5,294 bases of DNA from an uncultured bacterium (GTDB taxonomy: Bacteria; Bipolaricaulota; Bipolaricaulia; UBA7950; UBA9294), in the NCBI GenBank assembly GCA_903859225.1, contig CAIOLV010000119.1, forward strand, positions 1 to 5,294. The letters run 5' to 3'. The notes beneath the pieces were generated by a model that saw nothing but the letters and a program-made list of their open reading frames with translations, was not told where the DNA came from and did not search any database. The position numbers were made by a program, and so were the translations under genes. Positions 1 to 5,294 of the stretch are shown in pieces (positions within the stretch are counted from its first letter, which is position 1; every line of letters starts with the position of its first letter).

Positions 1-234
1 GTCGATCTGTGGGCTAAAGATGCGGCGCTGCGAGCTCTGGCGGCCGAGCGGGGCATCGACCTCGACGAGATCTGCTTTGTCGGCGATCACGTGAACGACA
101 TCCCCGTGATGCGCATCGTCGGAATGGCCGTGGCCGCGAATCCGAAGGACGACGCGTTGGCTGACGTCGCGGACTACGTCATCGAGCGGTTTGAGGTGCT
201 GCCGCGGCTTGTCGACGGGTGGCCGCGACGCTAG
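1..234 (+). CDS. HAD-superfamily hydrolase, C-terminal fragment
   Basis: The reading frame is open from the first base to a TAG at 232-234, giving the last 77 residues of a protein that starts outside the window. Residues 26-33 of the fragment read FVGDHVND, the HAD motif IV (GDxxND) that binds the Mg2+ ion. It is preceded by a Lys (residue 6) and an amphipathic helix, as expected around HAD motif III, and followed by a GMAVAANPKDDALADVADYV stretch typical of the end of the Rossmann core in SerB/Cof/KDO8P-phosphatase-like members. These enzymes are cytoplasmic phosphohydrolases using an Asp nucleophile, but motif I and the cap domain lie upstream and are not visible. The substrate therefore cannot be named. 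The gene converges on upp, and its stop codon shares the bases CTAG with the upp stop. The superfamily call is firm; the specific function is open. Confidence 0.85.
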   Translation, partial: VDLWAKDAALRALAAERGIDLDEICFVGDHVNDIPVMRIVGMAVAANPKDDALADVADYVIERFEVLPRLVDGWPRR

Positions 235-854
235 GTCCCGAAGATGCGATCGCCCGCATCGCCGAGCCCGGGGAGGATGTATCCCTTAGGGTTCAGTTCG
301 CGATCGAGCGCGGCGCTGTAGATCGGGACGTCGGGGTGCGCAGAAGAGAACGCGGCAACTCCCTCCGGGGACGAGACGAGACAGAGGAACTGGATGTGCC
401 GTCCGCCGCGACTCTTGATCAGCGCCGCTGCGGCGATTGCGCTTCCCCCCGTCGCAAGCATCGGGTCGACGAGGATGATGCGAGCGTCCTCAAGGTTCGG
501 GGGCAGCTTGCAGTAGTACTCGACCGGCTGGAGCGTATCGGGATCACGGTACAGCCCGACGTGGCCGATCCGGGCCATGGGGATCAGGTCGAGCACCCCG
601 CCCAGCATGCCCGTTCCTGCACGAAGAATCGGCACCAGGACGACACGAGCGTCGAGGACGCGGCCGGTCGTTTGCTCGAGTGGCGTTGTCAACTCGATCT
701 CGCGCAGCGGGTAGTCGCGCGTGATCTCGTAGACCATGAGCGCCGTCAATTCGTCGAGCAGGCGTCGGAATGTCTCGTTGTCCGTGCGCGCGTCGCGCAT
801 CCGCGTGAGCTTGCTCTGAATTAGCGGGTGATCGATGATATGGAGCGTTCCCAT
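231..854 (-). CDS. upp: Uracil phosphoribosyltransferase (UPRTase)
   Basis: This enzyme of pyrimidine salvage converts uracil and PRPP to UMP and pyrophosphate in the cytoplasm. The 207-residue product matches the usual family length (about 208). The PRPP-binding loop is visible at residues 127-139 as ILVDPMLATGGSA, and the uracil-binding C-terminal segment GYILPGLGDAGDRIFGT is at 191-207. The N-terminal part also has family hallmarks, such as VPILRAGTGM at 74-83. The ATG at 852-854 is supported by a GGAG Shine-Dalgarno (860-863) five bases upstream. The gene lies 58 bp behind tldE on the same strand with no terminator-like hairpin plus U-run between them, so co-transcription from tldD is plausible. 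Its TAG stop (231-233) overlaps the stop of the convergent HAD gene. The reading frame looks intact. Confidence 0.97.
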   Translation of the reverse strand: MGTLHIIDHPLIQSKLTRMRDARTDNETFRRLLDELTALMVYEITRDYPLREIELTTPLEQTTGRVLDARVVLVPILRAGTGMLGGVLDLIPMARIGHVGLYRDPDTLQPVEYYCKLPPNLEDARIILVDPMLATGGSAIAAAALIKSRGGRHIQFLCLVSSPEGVAAFSSAHPDVPIYSAALDRELNPKGYILPGLGDAGDRIFGT

Positions 855-856
855 GG

Positions 857-872
857 CCTCTCCGTTGGGAGA
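857..872 (-). promoter_or_regulatory. upp Shine-Dalgarno within a small stem-loop
   Basis: On the minus strand GGAGAGG (857-863) precedes the upp ATG, with its GGAG core five bases away. The same bases form the 3' arm of a perfect 5-bp inverted repeat: arms 859-863 and 868-872, with a four-base loop at 864-867. If the hairpin forms, the Shine-Dalgarno would be partly masked. The stem is short, so any control of upp translation is inference; the ribosome-binding site itself is well supported. Confidence 0.5.
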
Positions 873-912
873 ACCTTATCCGATCCAGGGAAACCTGACA
901 ACCGGACCGGCT

Positions 913-2235
913 CTACACCCCCGCGACCTGCAGCGAGTCGACGAGCACGTACGGAGCGCATCCTCCGCCGGCGCTCAGCATGCTCGTGTAGGCTCTCCGC
1001 GCCTCCCGGCTCAGCGAGCGAACCCGGAGGAAATCCGTGTAGATGTTGCCGGACAGCATCGTGCGATCGAGTCGCCCGATGACTCGGCCGGCGCGCACGT
1101 GGAACCCGACCGCCTGTACAGAGAAGGCCCCCTGCGAGTAGTTGCCTGAGTGGAAGCCGATCCCACCGGTCACGAGGAGGCCTTCGTCAAGCTCGGCGAT
1201 CATCGCCTCGAGCGACGAGTCCCCAGGCTCCACAATCCAGTTGACCGCCCACGGGTTCGGCTGGATCTCCGTGCCGGCGGTGAAGAGCTCCCGCTTGATC
1301 CCGTTGCCCGTGGAGGCGAGCCCAAGAGCCGCTGCGGAGCGCAGATCGAGAAGCAGGCCACGCAGGACGCCGGACTCGACGAGCGTCCGTCGCTGGCATG
1401 GCACGCCTTCGTCGTCGAATGGTCGCGAGGCCGGATCGCCAGCGCGGAGCGCGTCGTCCCGCAAGGTCAATCTAGGCGACAGAATCGTCTCCCCCATGCG
1501 TTCCGTGACCGGCGACGTCTTCTTCTCGATCGCGTTCCCGGCGAGCCCGGCCCAGAGCGGCAGGAGATAGAGGAACGACGCCTCGGGCGCGAAGATCACG
1601 GGCATTCGCCCAGTGCGGGGCGTCGAAGCGTTCTCGGTCCACGCGTACCAGGTGTCGAACTCGGCGACGAGGTCGAGGGGCGCGGCGAAGGATCCCACCG
1701 CTCCGAGCGACCGGTTGACGCTCACGCCGACGCCGCGGATGGGCGCCCCGAACGCAAGAACGAGGCTGGTCGAACGGTCGTCCATGTTGGCCCCCAGGGT
1801 CGTGCGCACGGTGCGCCGCGTCGTGGCCGCTGAGGCATGAACATGAAGAGCGACGTCCGGCCGGACGCGCCGGACGGCGTCTCGAACCGCGTCGCACAGC
1901 CGGACGAGATCCTCTGCGGTGAAGTGGGCCACCTCTTCGTGGTAGTGGTCGACGCGGGGAGCCTCGGCGGCCCCCGCGAACGAGAACGTCGCCTTGTCGC
2001 CGTACGACGCGGCGCGCACCGCCTGCTCGACGAGGGACGGCTCATCGGGGCGAAGGCCGAACGTGCTTCCGAGGCGGCCCTTGTCGATGACCCGGAGCGC
2101 GACCGAGGAGAGGTCGTTGTCCACGATGCTCTGTAGATGGCCGTCGCCGTAACCCACGCTGAGCGTCCGCTCGCGGGTCCAATGGAGTTCTGCGAAGTCA
2201 ACGACTCCGCAGGCGCGGTCTATCGCATCCTGCAT
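913..2235 (-). CDS. tldE: TldE/PmbA-family subunit of the TldD/E metalloprotease
   Basis: This 440-residue protein is the non-catalytic partner in the TldD/TldE (peptidase U62) protease, which in E. coli degrades unfolded peptides, matures microcin B17 and removes the CcdA antitoxin. Family landmarks are visible. There is an N-terminal alpha/beta domain, then MPVIFAPEAS (211-220) at the position where TldD carries its zinc helix. Next come RPFDDEGVP (271-279), LESTG-like GLASTGNG (305-312), GNYSQGAF (364-371, like the GDYSRGA of PmbA) and a C-terminal GCAPYVLVDSLQVAG strand. No HExxxH motif occurs, as expected for TldE. The ATG (2233-2235) overlaps the tldD TGA in TGATG and has an AGGAGG six bases upstream inside tldD, so translation is probably coupled. 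The protein is cytoplasmic, with no signal peptide. E. coli PmbA is about 450 residues, so the length is normal. Confidence 0.93.
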   Translation of the reverse strand: MQDAIDRACGVVDFAELHWTRERTLSVGYGDGHLQSIVDNDLSSVALRVIDKGRLGSTFGLRPDEPSLVEQAVRAASYGDKATFSFAGAAEAPRVDHYHEEVAHFTAEDLVRLCDAVRDAVRRVRPDVALHVHASAATTRRTVRTTLGANMDDRSTSLVLAFGAPIRGVGVSVNRSLGAVGSFAAPLDLVAEFDTWYAWTENASTPRTGRMPVIFAPEASFLYLLPLWAGLAGNAIEKKTSPVTERMGETILSPRLTLRDDALRAGDPASRPFDDEGVPCQRRTLVESGVLRGLLLDLRSAAALGLASTGNGIKRELFTAGTEIQPNPWAVNWIVEPGDSSLEAMIAELDEGLLVTGGIGFHSGNYSQGAFSVQAVGFHVRAGRVIGRLDRTMLSGNIYTDFLRVRSLSREARRAYTSMLSAGGGCAPYVLVDSLQVAGV

Positions 2236-3608
2236 CAGACCCCTCCTACGGTGACGCGGTCGATCTTAATGTGCGGCGCTCCCTTTCCCGATTTGCGATT
2301 GAGCTGCTGCGGCCCGCCTTTTCCGCAGCCGCCGCGCTCCGCGAAGCTGAGGTCGTTGCCGACCATCGAGATCGCCGCGAGGGTCGAGAAGAGCTCGCCG
2401 GACATGTTGATGTCTCGGACGAGCGGCCCGATCCGGCCACCTTCGATTCGGTAACCCCATGTGGCTCCGAACGTGAACTGGTCCCCGGTCGTCTGGCCAC
2501 CCTTCGCGCCGCAGAGGTAGTACCCGTGGTCGATGGACGCCACCATGTCGTCAAGCGCCGCGCCGTGCGGCTCGATGAAGATGTTCGACATGCGGACGAG
2601 CGGCGTGAAGTGAGCGTCGACGGCGCGCATGTTTCCCGACGGGGGCTCGCCGAACTCGGTCGCCGTCTCCCGCGAGTGAAGCCGGCCCGTGAGACGCCCA
2701 TCGCTGATCAGCCGGGTCTTCCGCGCGCTCGATCCCTCGTCGTCGACCTCATAGCTCCCAGGGAGCGCTGGCAGCGTGGCGTCATCGGTGACGTTGAGGA
2801 TCGGCCCGCCGAGCGTTACGCCGAGCTTGAGTCGAGCGCGAAATCCGGGATTGTTCTGGAGCCCGTCGGCCTCGGAGAGATGGCCGAACGCCTCGTGGAT
2901 GAACAGCCCCGCCTCCGAGGGGTCGAGGATGACCGGGAGCGTGCCGGCTCGAGCGGGCTCGGCGAGCGGCAGATCGTGCGCGATGGCCGTGAGCTGAGCC
3001 AGATCCTCCTCCCGCCCGAGAAGGCGGGCGCCGTCTTCACAGCCCCCGAACGCGAAGCGCACGCGCTGCACGACTCCTTCTTGCTTCGTGATGATCAGGC
3101 CGTAGATCGTGACGTTGACGAGCTCGTACTCCACCGCCTGGCCCTCGCTGGTGACCAGGGTCCGGCGCGATACGAACTCGTCGTAGTCGGCCTCCGTGTC
3201 GACGACGGTTGGGTCGCGGAGGATCTGGTCGTTGTAGTGCGACACGAGCGCCAGCTTCTCGGAGAGAGAAAGGCGGCGCACGTCGTTGGGCGTCCGGACG
3301 GGGAACGACCCGCTCGCTCCGACCCGCGGCGCGAGGCGCAGCGGTCTCTCGCGGCGGGAACCCACAAGTCGAGCTGCTGCCGCCGCCGACCTCGCCGCGG
3401 CGTGGAGGCGATCGGGATCGGAGACAGAGGCCGTCGCCTTTCCTCCTCGGTCGTAGACCCTCACGTGGCTGCCGGAGTTCGAGTACTCCGCGATGTCGCT
3501 CAGCCGCCTGCCACGGAAAGCAATGCGGATCCTGCGATTCTCCTCGTGCCGGATGTCGACATAGTCCACGGCAAGGCCGGCCACGGCGCGCCCGAGCAGC
3601 TCTTTCAC
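2235..3608 (-). CDS. tldD: TldD zinc metalloprotease subunit
   Basis: This 457-residue protein is the catalytic subunit of the TldD/E protease. The zinc motif HEAFGH (HExxxH) sits at residues 238-243: His238 and His243 are expected ligands and Glu239 the catalytic base. The third ligand in the E. coli enzyme is a C-terminal Cys in a CGK context, matched here by Cys428 in GGCGKGGPQQ. Other family segments are NMRAVDAHFTPLVRMSNIFI (326-345), GGQTTGDQFTFGATWGYRIE (370-389) and the terminal IKIDRVTVGG. The start is GTG at 3606-3608. An in-frame TGA at 3612-3614 rules out a longer form, although only a weak GGTGGTGAT precedes the start. E. coli TldD is 481 residues; the difference is probably at the N terminus. 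It is first in the tldD-tldE-upp cluster and is cytoplasmic. All catalytic residues are present, so it should be active. I see no peptide precursor gene next to it that would mark it as a dedicated RiPP protease. Confidence 0.96.
   Translation of the reverse strand: MKELLGRAVAGLAVDYVDIRHEENRRIRIAFRGRRLSDIAEYSNSGSHVRVYDRGGKATASVSDPDRLHAAARSAAAAARLVGSRRERPLRLAPRVGASGSFPVRTPNDVRRLSLSEKLALVSHYNDQILRDPTVVDTEADYDEFVSRRTLVTSEGQAVEYELVNVTIYGLIITKQEGVVQRVRFAFGGCEDGARLLGREEDLAQLTAIAHDLPLAEPARAGTLPVILDPSEAGLFIHEAFGHLSEADGLQNNPGFRARLKLGVTLGGPILNVTDDATLPALPGSYEVDDEGSSARKTRLISDGRLTGRLHSRETATEFGEPPSGNMRAVDAHFTPLVRMSNIFIEPHGAALDDMVASIDHGYYLCGAKGGQTTGDQFTFGATWGYRIEGGRIGPLVRDINMSGELFSTLAAISMVGNDLSFAERGGCGKGGPQQLNRKSGKGAPHIKIDRVTVGGV
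2242..2247 (-). promoter_or_regulatory. Shine-Dalgarno for tldE inside the tldD 3' end
   Basis: AGGAGG on the minus strand, six bases before the tldE ATG and inside the last codons of tldD. It is a full consensus site and decides the tldE start. Combined with the TGATG overlap it points to efficient re-initiation, as expected for two subunits needed in equal amounts. Confidence 0.8.
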
Positions 3609-3638
3609 GGATCACCACCGACGAGCGAGGATGCAGCG

Positions 3639-3667
3639 ATGTTATCGGCGGCGTCCGCGCCAGGCAA
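3639..3667 (-). promoter_or_regulatory. Candidate sigma70-type promoter for tldD
   Basis: On the minus strand TTGCCT (3662-3667) and TAACAT (3639-3644) are separated by exactly 17 bases. Each hexamer matches four of six consensus positions. The predicted start of transcription would be near 3632, leaving a leader of about 23 bases before the GTG of tldD. The position fits, but the match is weak and such pairs arise by chance. Confidence 0.3.
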
Positions 3668-3849
3668 CGAGCATCAGCGGGATTCCCTCGGTCACGCGAC
3701 GTGCGCCACCCGTGGACCGCCGTCCTCCCGCCGCAGGGGCCTCAGGTCCCTCCACTCCGACCTGGCGTGCTGCATGGCCAGCTTCTCCGGTGAGTATCCG
3801 CCCCGTCTCGATGCCAACGATCTCGAACGCATAGAACGCGAGAGGGAAG

Positions 3850-3873
3850 CATCGGGGCGTGCGGGGCCCGACG
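3850..3873 (-). terminator. Stem-loop just after the PKD-TlpA stop codon
   Basis: The arms CGTCGGG (3867-3873) and CCCGATG (3850-3856) on the minus strand pair over seven base pairs, one of them G-U, with a 10-base loop. The first arm begins two bases after the TAA at 3875-3877. The GC-rich stem suits a transcription end or a 3' mRNA-protecting structure. There is no U-run after it (the following bases are CTTCCCTCTC), so it is not a textbook intrinsic terminator. Confidence 0.35.
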
Positions 3874-3874
3874 T

Positions 3875-4684
3875 TTAGAGCACGGCCTCGATCATGTCGC
3901 GCGTCAGATCAGTCGGGTGGCCGACGTAGCGGATGACGCCTTGCCGATCGATCACGTACGTTCGCGGGATCCCGACGTCGTTGGTAGAAACACCGTAGAG
4001 TTGGGCGATCGGGTTTCCTGACTTGCCGCCCGGTTCCCAGACGCTAGTGAACCTGGTCAGCTCCTCGGCCGTCAGGAAGTCCACGGCGTCTTGCTCTTGG
4101 AGATCCGTGCTGACGATGACGCCAACGAGGCCGCGCGATCCGTACGTTCTCAGGAGGCTGTCGAGGTGCGGCAGACTGGCCCGACATGGCGGGCACCATG
4201 CGCCCCAGAAGTCGAGCAGGACGACGGAACCGCGCAGGGTCGATAGGGTGACCGTACTGTCGTTCGTGGTATGCGCCGTGAAGTCAGGAGCCCTCTGCCC
4301 GACGAGGATGCCGATCGGCGGTCCGCTGTCGTCGACCGTGATCTCCACGGTGTCGGTCGCCATGACGCCGCGGTCGTCCGTCACCGAGAGGACCGCTTCG
4401 TACGTTCCGGCGATGGGGTAGGTGTGATGCACTGTGACGTCGAATTCGGACCCGGACTGTCGCGGCGATGCGTCCCCGAAGTCGAGCTCGAACGTCATCG
4501 GGCGGTCGAGAGGATGGACCGTGTACGAGAGGTTGAACGCTGCATCGAACGGCGCCGGCCCGGTTACCACAGCCGCAGCGAGCACGGCGACGGGATCCTG
4601 GCCCCCATCGCAGCCCGACAAGCACGCTGCGACCAGCGCCAGGGCGGCGAGCTTCCATGTCCACTGCAGTCGTCTCTGTCTCAT
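3875..4684 (-). CDS. Lipoprotein with PKD domain and TlpA/ResA-type thioredoxin domain
   Basis: The 269-residue product starts with a basic n-region (MRQRRLQWTWK), a hydrophobic core (12-21) and a lipobox LSGC at 22-25. It should be exported, lipidated on Cys25 and membrane-anchored. Residues about 31-118 form a PKD-like immunoglobulin fold with FELDFGDAS (65-73), HTYPIAGTY (87-95) and LSVTDDRG (99-106). Residues about 124-269 are a TlpA/ResA/AhpC-TSA-like thioredoxin domain with APDF (132-135), LLDFWGAWCPPC (156-167; redox Cys164 and Cys167) and a cis-Pro segment GIPRTYVID (238-246). The expected role is thiol-disulfide exchange outside the cytoplasmic membrane; the partner is unknown. The frame stays open up to an ATG at 4913-4915, but that would add 77 low-complexity residues ahead of the signal peptide, so I chose the ATG at 4682-4684. 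No Shine-Dalgarno precedes it. Residue +2 after the lipid Cys is Asp, an inner-membrane retention signal in E. coli. Confidence 0.9.
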   Translation of the reverse strand: MRQRRLQWTWKLAALALVAACLSGCDGGQDPVAVLAAAVVTGPAPFDAAFNLSYTVHPLDRPMTFELDFGDASPRQSGSEFDVTVHHTYPIAGTYEAVLSVTDDRGVMATDTVEITVDDSGPPIGILVGQRAPDFTAHTTNDSTVTLSTLRGSVVLLDFWGAWCPPCRASLPHLDSLLRTYGSRGLVGVIVSTDLQEQDAVDFLTAEELTRFTSVWEPGGKSGNPIAQLYGVSTNDVGIPRTYVIDRQGVIRYVGHPTDLTRDMIEAVL

Positions 4685-4832
4685 GGGATAGAGGCTGCGC
4701 GACGCGGACGAGCTCGACAACGACTGCTGCGCGCCCCGCCCCTGACACTCGTCCCCACGGAGAGACACCCGATGTCCCGGCGGACGTCGGGTCGGGCGAC
4801 CCTTCCGCTCGCAATCCCCGTCAGCAATTCGT

Positions 4833-4861
4833 TTGACTCGCGGCGAAGGCCTCGCTATGAT
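4833..4861 (+). promoter_or_regulatory. Sigma70-type promoter for ileS
   Basis: TTGACT (4833-4838) and TATGAT (4856-4861) are separated by exactly 17 bases. Each hexamer matches the housekeeping consensus at five of six positions, unusually good for such a GC-rich stretch. Transcription would begin near 4868, giving ileS a leader of about 150 bases. The direction and placement fit ileS, the only plus-strand gene downstream in the window. Confidence 0.72.
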
Positions 4862-4901
4862 GCCGCGTGATCCACCGATGACGCATCGAGTCGAACGCAA
4901 C

Positions 4902-4937
4902 ATGCCTCTTCTCATCCATATTCGGCTGCCCCACTAA
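4902..4937 (+). promoter_or_regulatory. Possible leader peptide ORF upstream of ileS
   Basis: ATG at 4902 opens an 11-codon frame reading MPLLIHIRLPH and ending in TAA at 4935-4937. It contains two Ile codons (ATC, ATT) and three Leu codons and lies inside the predicted ileS leader. In-frame ATGs at 4878, 4860 and 4857 could lengthen it, although only 4878 lies downstream of the predicted transcription start. The stop codon falls in the loop of the GCCCC/GGGGC hairpin (4928-4942). No Shine-Dalgarno precedes any of the starts and no U-run follows the hairpin, so a role in attenuation is speculative. An 11-codon ORF can easily occur by chance. Confidence 0.2.
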
Positions 4938-5005
4938 GGGGCGCACGCCGGTTCGTTCTGTGTTCTGACGTTCCGCTGTTGAGGGAAGAGTGTTGCTGCC
5001 TGAAC

Positions 5006-5011
5006 AAGGAG
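5006..5011 (+). promoter_or_regulatory. Shine-Dalgarno for ileS
   Basis: AAGGAG five bases before the GTG at 5017-5019. It decides between this start and an in-frame GTG at 4990, which would add nine residues (first residues VLLPEQGES) and has only a GAGGGA directly before it. The spacing and strength favour 5017. Confidence 0.75.
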
Positions 5012-5016
5012 AGAGC

Positions 5017-5294
5017 GTGAAGCGCTACGAGAAGCTGAGCCGAGATCCGATCGCCCGCGAGGAAGCGGTGCTTGCGCTGTGGGACAAAGACGACGTCTTT
5101 CGCGCATCGCTGCGGCAGACGAAGGGAGGCCCCCGCTATGTGTTCTTCGAGGGCCCGCCGACCGCGAACGGGCGCCCCCACTTCGGCCACCTGATGCCGC
5201 GCGTCTACAAGGACCTGTATCCGCGGTACAAGACAATGCAGGGCTACTACGTCGGGCGAAAGGGCGGATGGGACACGCACGGCCTCCCGGTCGA
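5017..5294 (+). CDS. ileS: Isoleucyl-tRNA synthetase, N-terminal fragment
   Basis: IleRS charges tRNA-Ile with isoleucine at the expense of ATP in the cytoplasm. The window holds the first 92 residues of a protein normally over 1000 residues long; it runs off the right edge without a stop. The class I signature region is clear: FFEGPPTANGRPHFGHL at 43-59, with HFGH (55-58) in the HIGH position, then KDLYPRYKTMQGYY and GGWDTHGLPV, the block conserved in IleRS. The GPPTANG..H.GH wording with PRYKTMQGYY resembles the Thermus and eukaryote-like IleRS class rather than the E. coli class (GPPYANG). The start is GTG, supported by AAGGAG five bases upstream. A strong promoter lies about 150 bp upstream, so the gene is probably transcribed alone or as the first gene of a unit. 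ValRS and LeuRS are less likely given the WDTHGLPV and TANG wording. Confidence 0.95.
   Translation, partial: MKRYEKLSRDPIAREEAVLALWDKDDVFRASLRQTKGGPRYVFFEGPPTANGRPHFGHLMPRVYKDLYPRYKTMQGYYVGRKGGWDTHGLPV

Larger units (their letters stand above)
3609..3874. other. Non-coding gap between tldD and the PKD-TlpA gene
   Basis: This 266-bp stretch separates the two minus-strand transcription units. It holds the candidate tldD promoter and a stem-loop directly behind the PKD-TlpA stop. Short open frames exist on both strands (for example 3742-3852 minus, 36 codons, and 3774-3878 plus, 34 codons). None has a ribosome-binding site or recognisable protein character, so I treat the gap as intergenic. 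Confidence 0.6.
4685..5016. other. Divergent intergenic region between PKD-TlpA gene and ileS
   Basis: This 332-bp stretch separates two divergently read genes. The right half holds a strong plus-strand promoter (4833-4861) and the ileS leader. In the leader are a 5-bp hairpin (arms 4876-4880 and 4884-4888, loop ACG), a short ORF (4902-4937), a second 5-bp hairpin (arms 4928-4932 and 4938-4942) and four GTTC units at 4951, 4955, 4962 and 4970. I see no T-box consensus (no AGGGTGGNACCGCG-like element). The left half (4685-4830) shows no clear promoter for the PKD-TlpA gene on the minus strand and nothing else I can name. Confidence 0.6.

Noticed and set aside
878..900. Short inverted repeat CAGG-GAAA-CCTG between upp and tldE, considered as a terminator
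   Set aside because: The stem has only four base pairs and no U-run follows on either strand.
3742..3852. 36-codon minus-strand ORF upstream of tldD, considered as a RiPP precursor for TldD/E
   Set aside because: No ribosome-binding site, no leader/core pattern, scattered Cys and Trp, many Arg, and no modification enzymes nearby.
2271..3878. A 535-codon open frame on the plus strand, longer than most genes here
   Set aside because: It lies wholly antisense to tldD and its upstream gap. The predicted protein is Arg/Glu-rich with no recognisable fold, while tldD opposite has full catalytic motifs. Long antisense frames are expected in GC-rich genes.
3642..3878. Minus-strand frame, one base shifted from the end of the PKD-TlpA gene, open to a TAA at 3642 and with protein-like stretches such as FYAFEIVGIETGRILTGEAG
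   Set aside because: It has no start codon with a ribosome-binding site. The thioredoxin domain of the gene upstream is already complete at its own stop, and no slippery heptamer is seen at the junction. High GC makes such frames common.
3774..3878. 34-codon plus-strand ORF with an acidic, charged C-terminal part
   Set aside because: No Shine-Dalgarno before its ATG, it is short, and it ends in the stop codon of an opposite-strand gene; more likely chance.
4685..4915. N-terminal extension of the PKD-TlpA protein by 77 residues to an ATG at 4913-4915
   Set aside because: It would bury the signal peptide and lipobox inside the protein. The extension is Arg/Ser-rich without domain character and overlaps the plus-strand promoter and leader of ileS.
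4868..5016. T-box riboswitch ahead of ileS
   Set aside because: No T-box consensus, no recognisable specifier stem and no terminator/antiterminator pair with a U-run; T-boxes are also mainly found in Gram-positive lineages.

Overview
The window is GC-rich (roughly two thirds G+C by eye), densely coding and bacterial. It carries the ends of two genes and four complete ones. It suggests a Gram-negative, free-living bacterium: good Shine-Dalgarno sites, a lipoprotein-anchored thioredoxin of the TlpA/ResA type with a PKD domain, and an isoleucyl-tRNA synthetase of the Thermus/eukaryote-like class. The phylum cannot be fixed from the sequence. The gene content and composition would fit GC-rich uncultured lineages or Gemmatimonadota-like groups, but that is a guess.

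Layout: (1) 1-234, plus strand, the C-terminal end of a HAD-superfamily phosphatase. (2) 231-3608, minus strand, a compact cluster read tldD -> tldE -> upp. tldD and tldE are joined by a TGATG stop/start overlap, and upp follows after 58 bp. The upp stop overlaps the HAD gene stop in a shared CTAG. (3) 3609-3874, a non-coding gap with a weak candidate promoter for tldD and a stem-loop just behind the next gene. (4) 3875-4684, minus strand, a 269-residue lipoprotein combining a PKD domain and a TlpA-type thioredoxin domain. (5) 4685-5016, a divergent intergenic region with a very good sigma70-type promoter facing right and a roughly 150-nt leader. (6) 5017-5294, plus strand, the first 92 codons of ileS.

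How the genes work together: TldD (zinc-binding, HExxxH) and TldE (no metal motif) are expected to form the heteromeric TldD/E protease, and their translational coupling suits equal production. upp recycles uracil to UMP and is probably only a transcriptional neighbour. The TlpA-like lipoprotein would act outside the cytoplasmic membrane on disulfides, and ileS is a housekeeping translation gene. No mobile element, CRISPR array, tRNA or rRNA gene is visible. I found no convincing undescribed system. The points most worth checking are the ileS leader, which has a short ORF containing two Ile codons whose stop lies in a hairpin loop, and the PKD-TlpA fusion.
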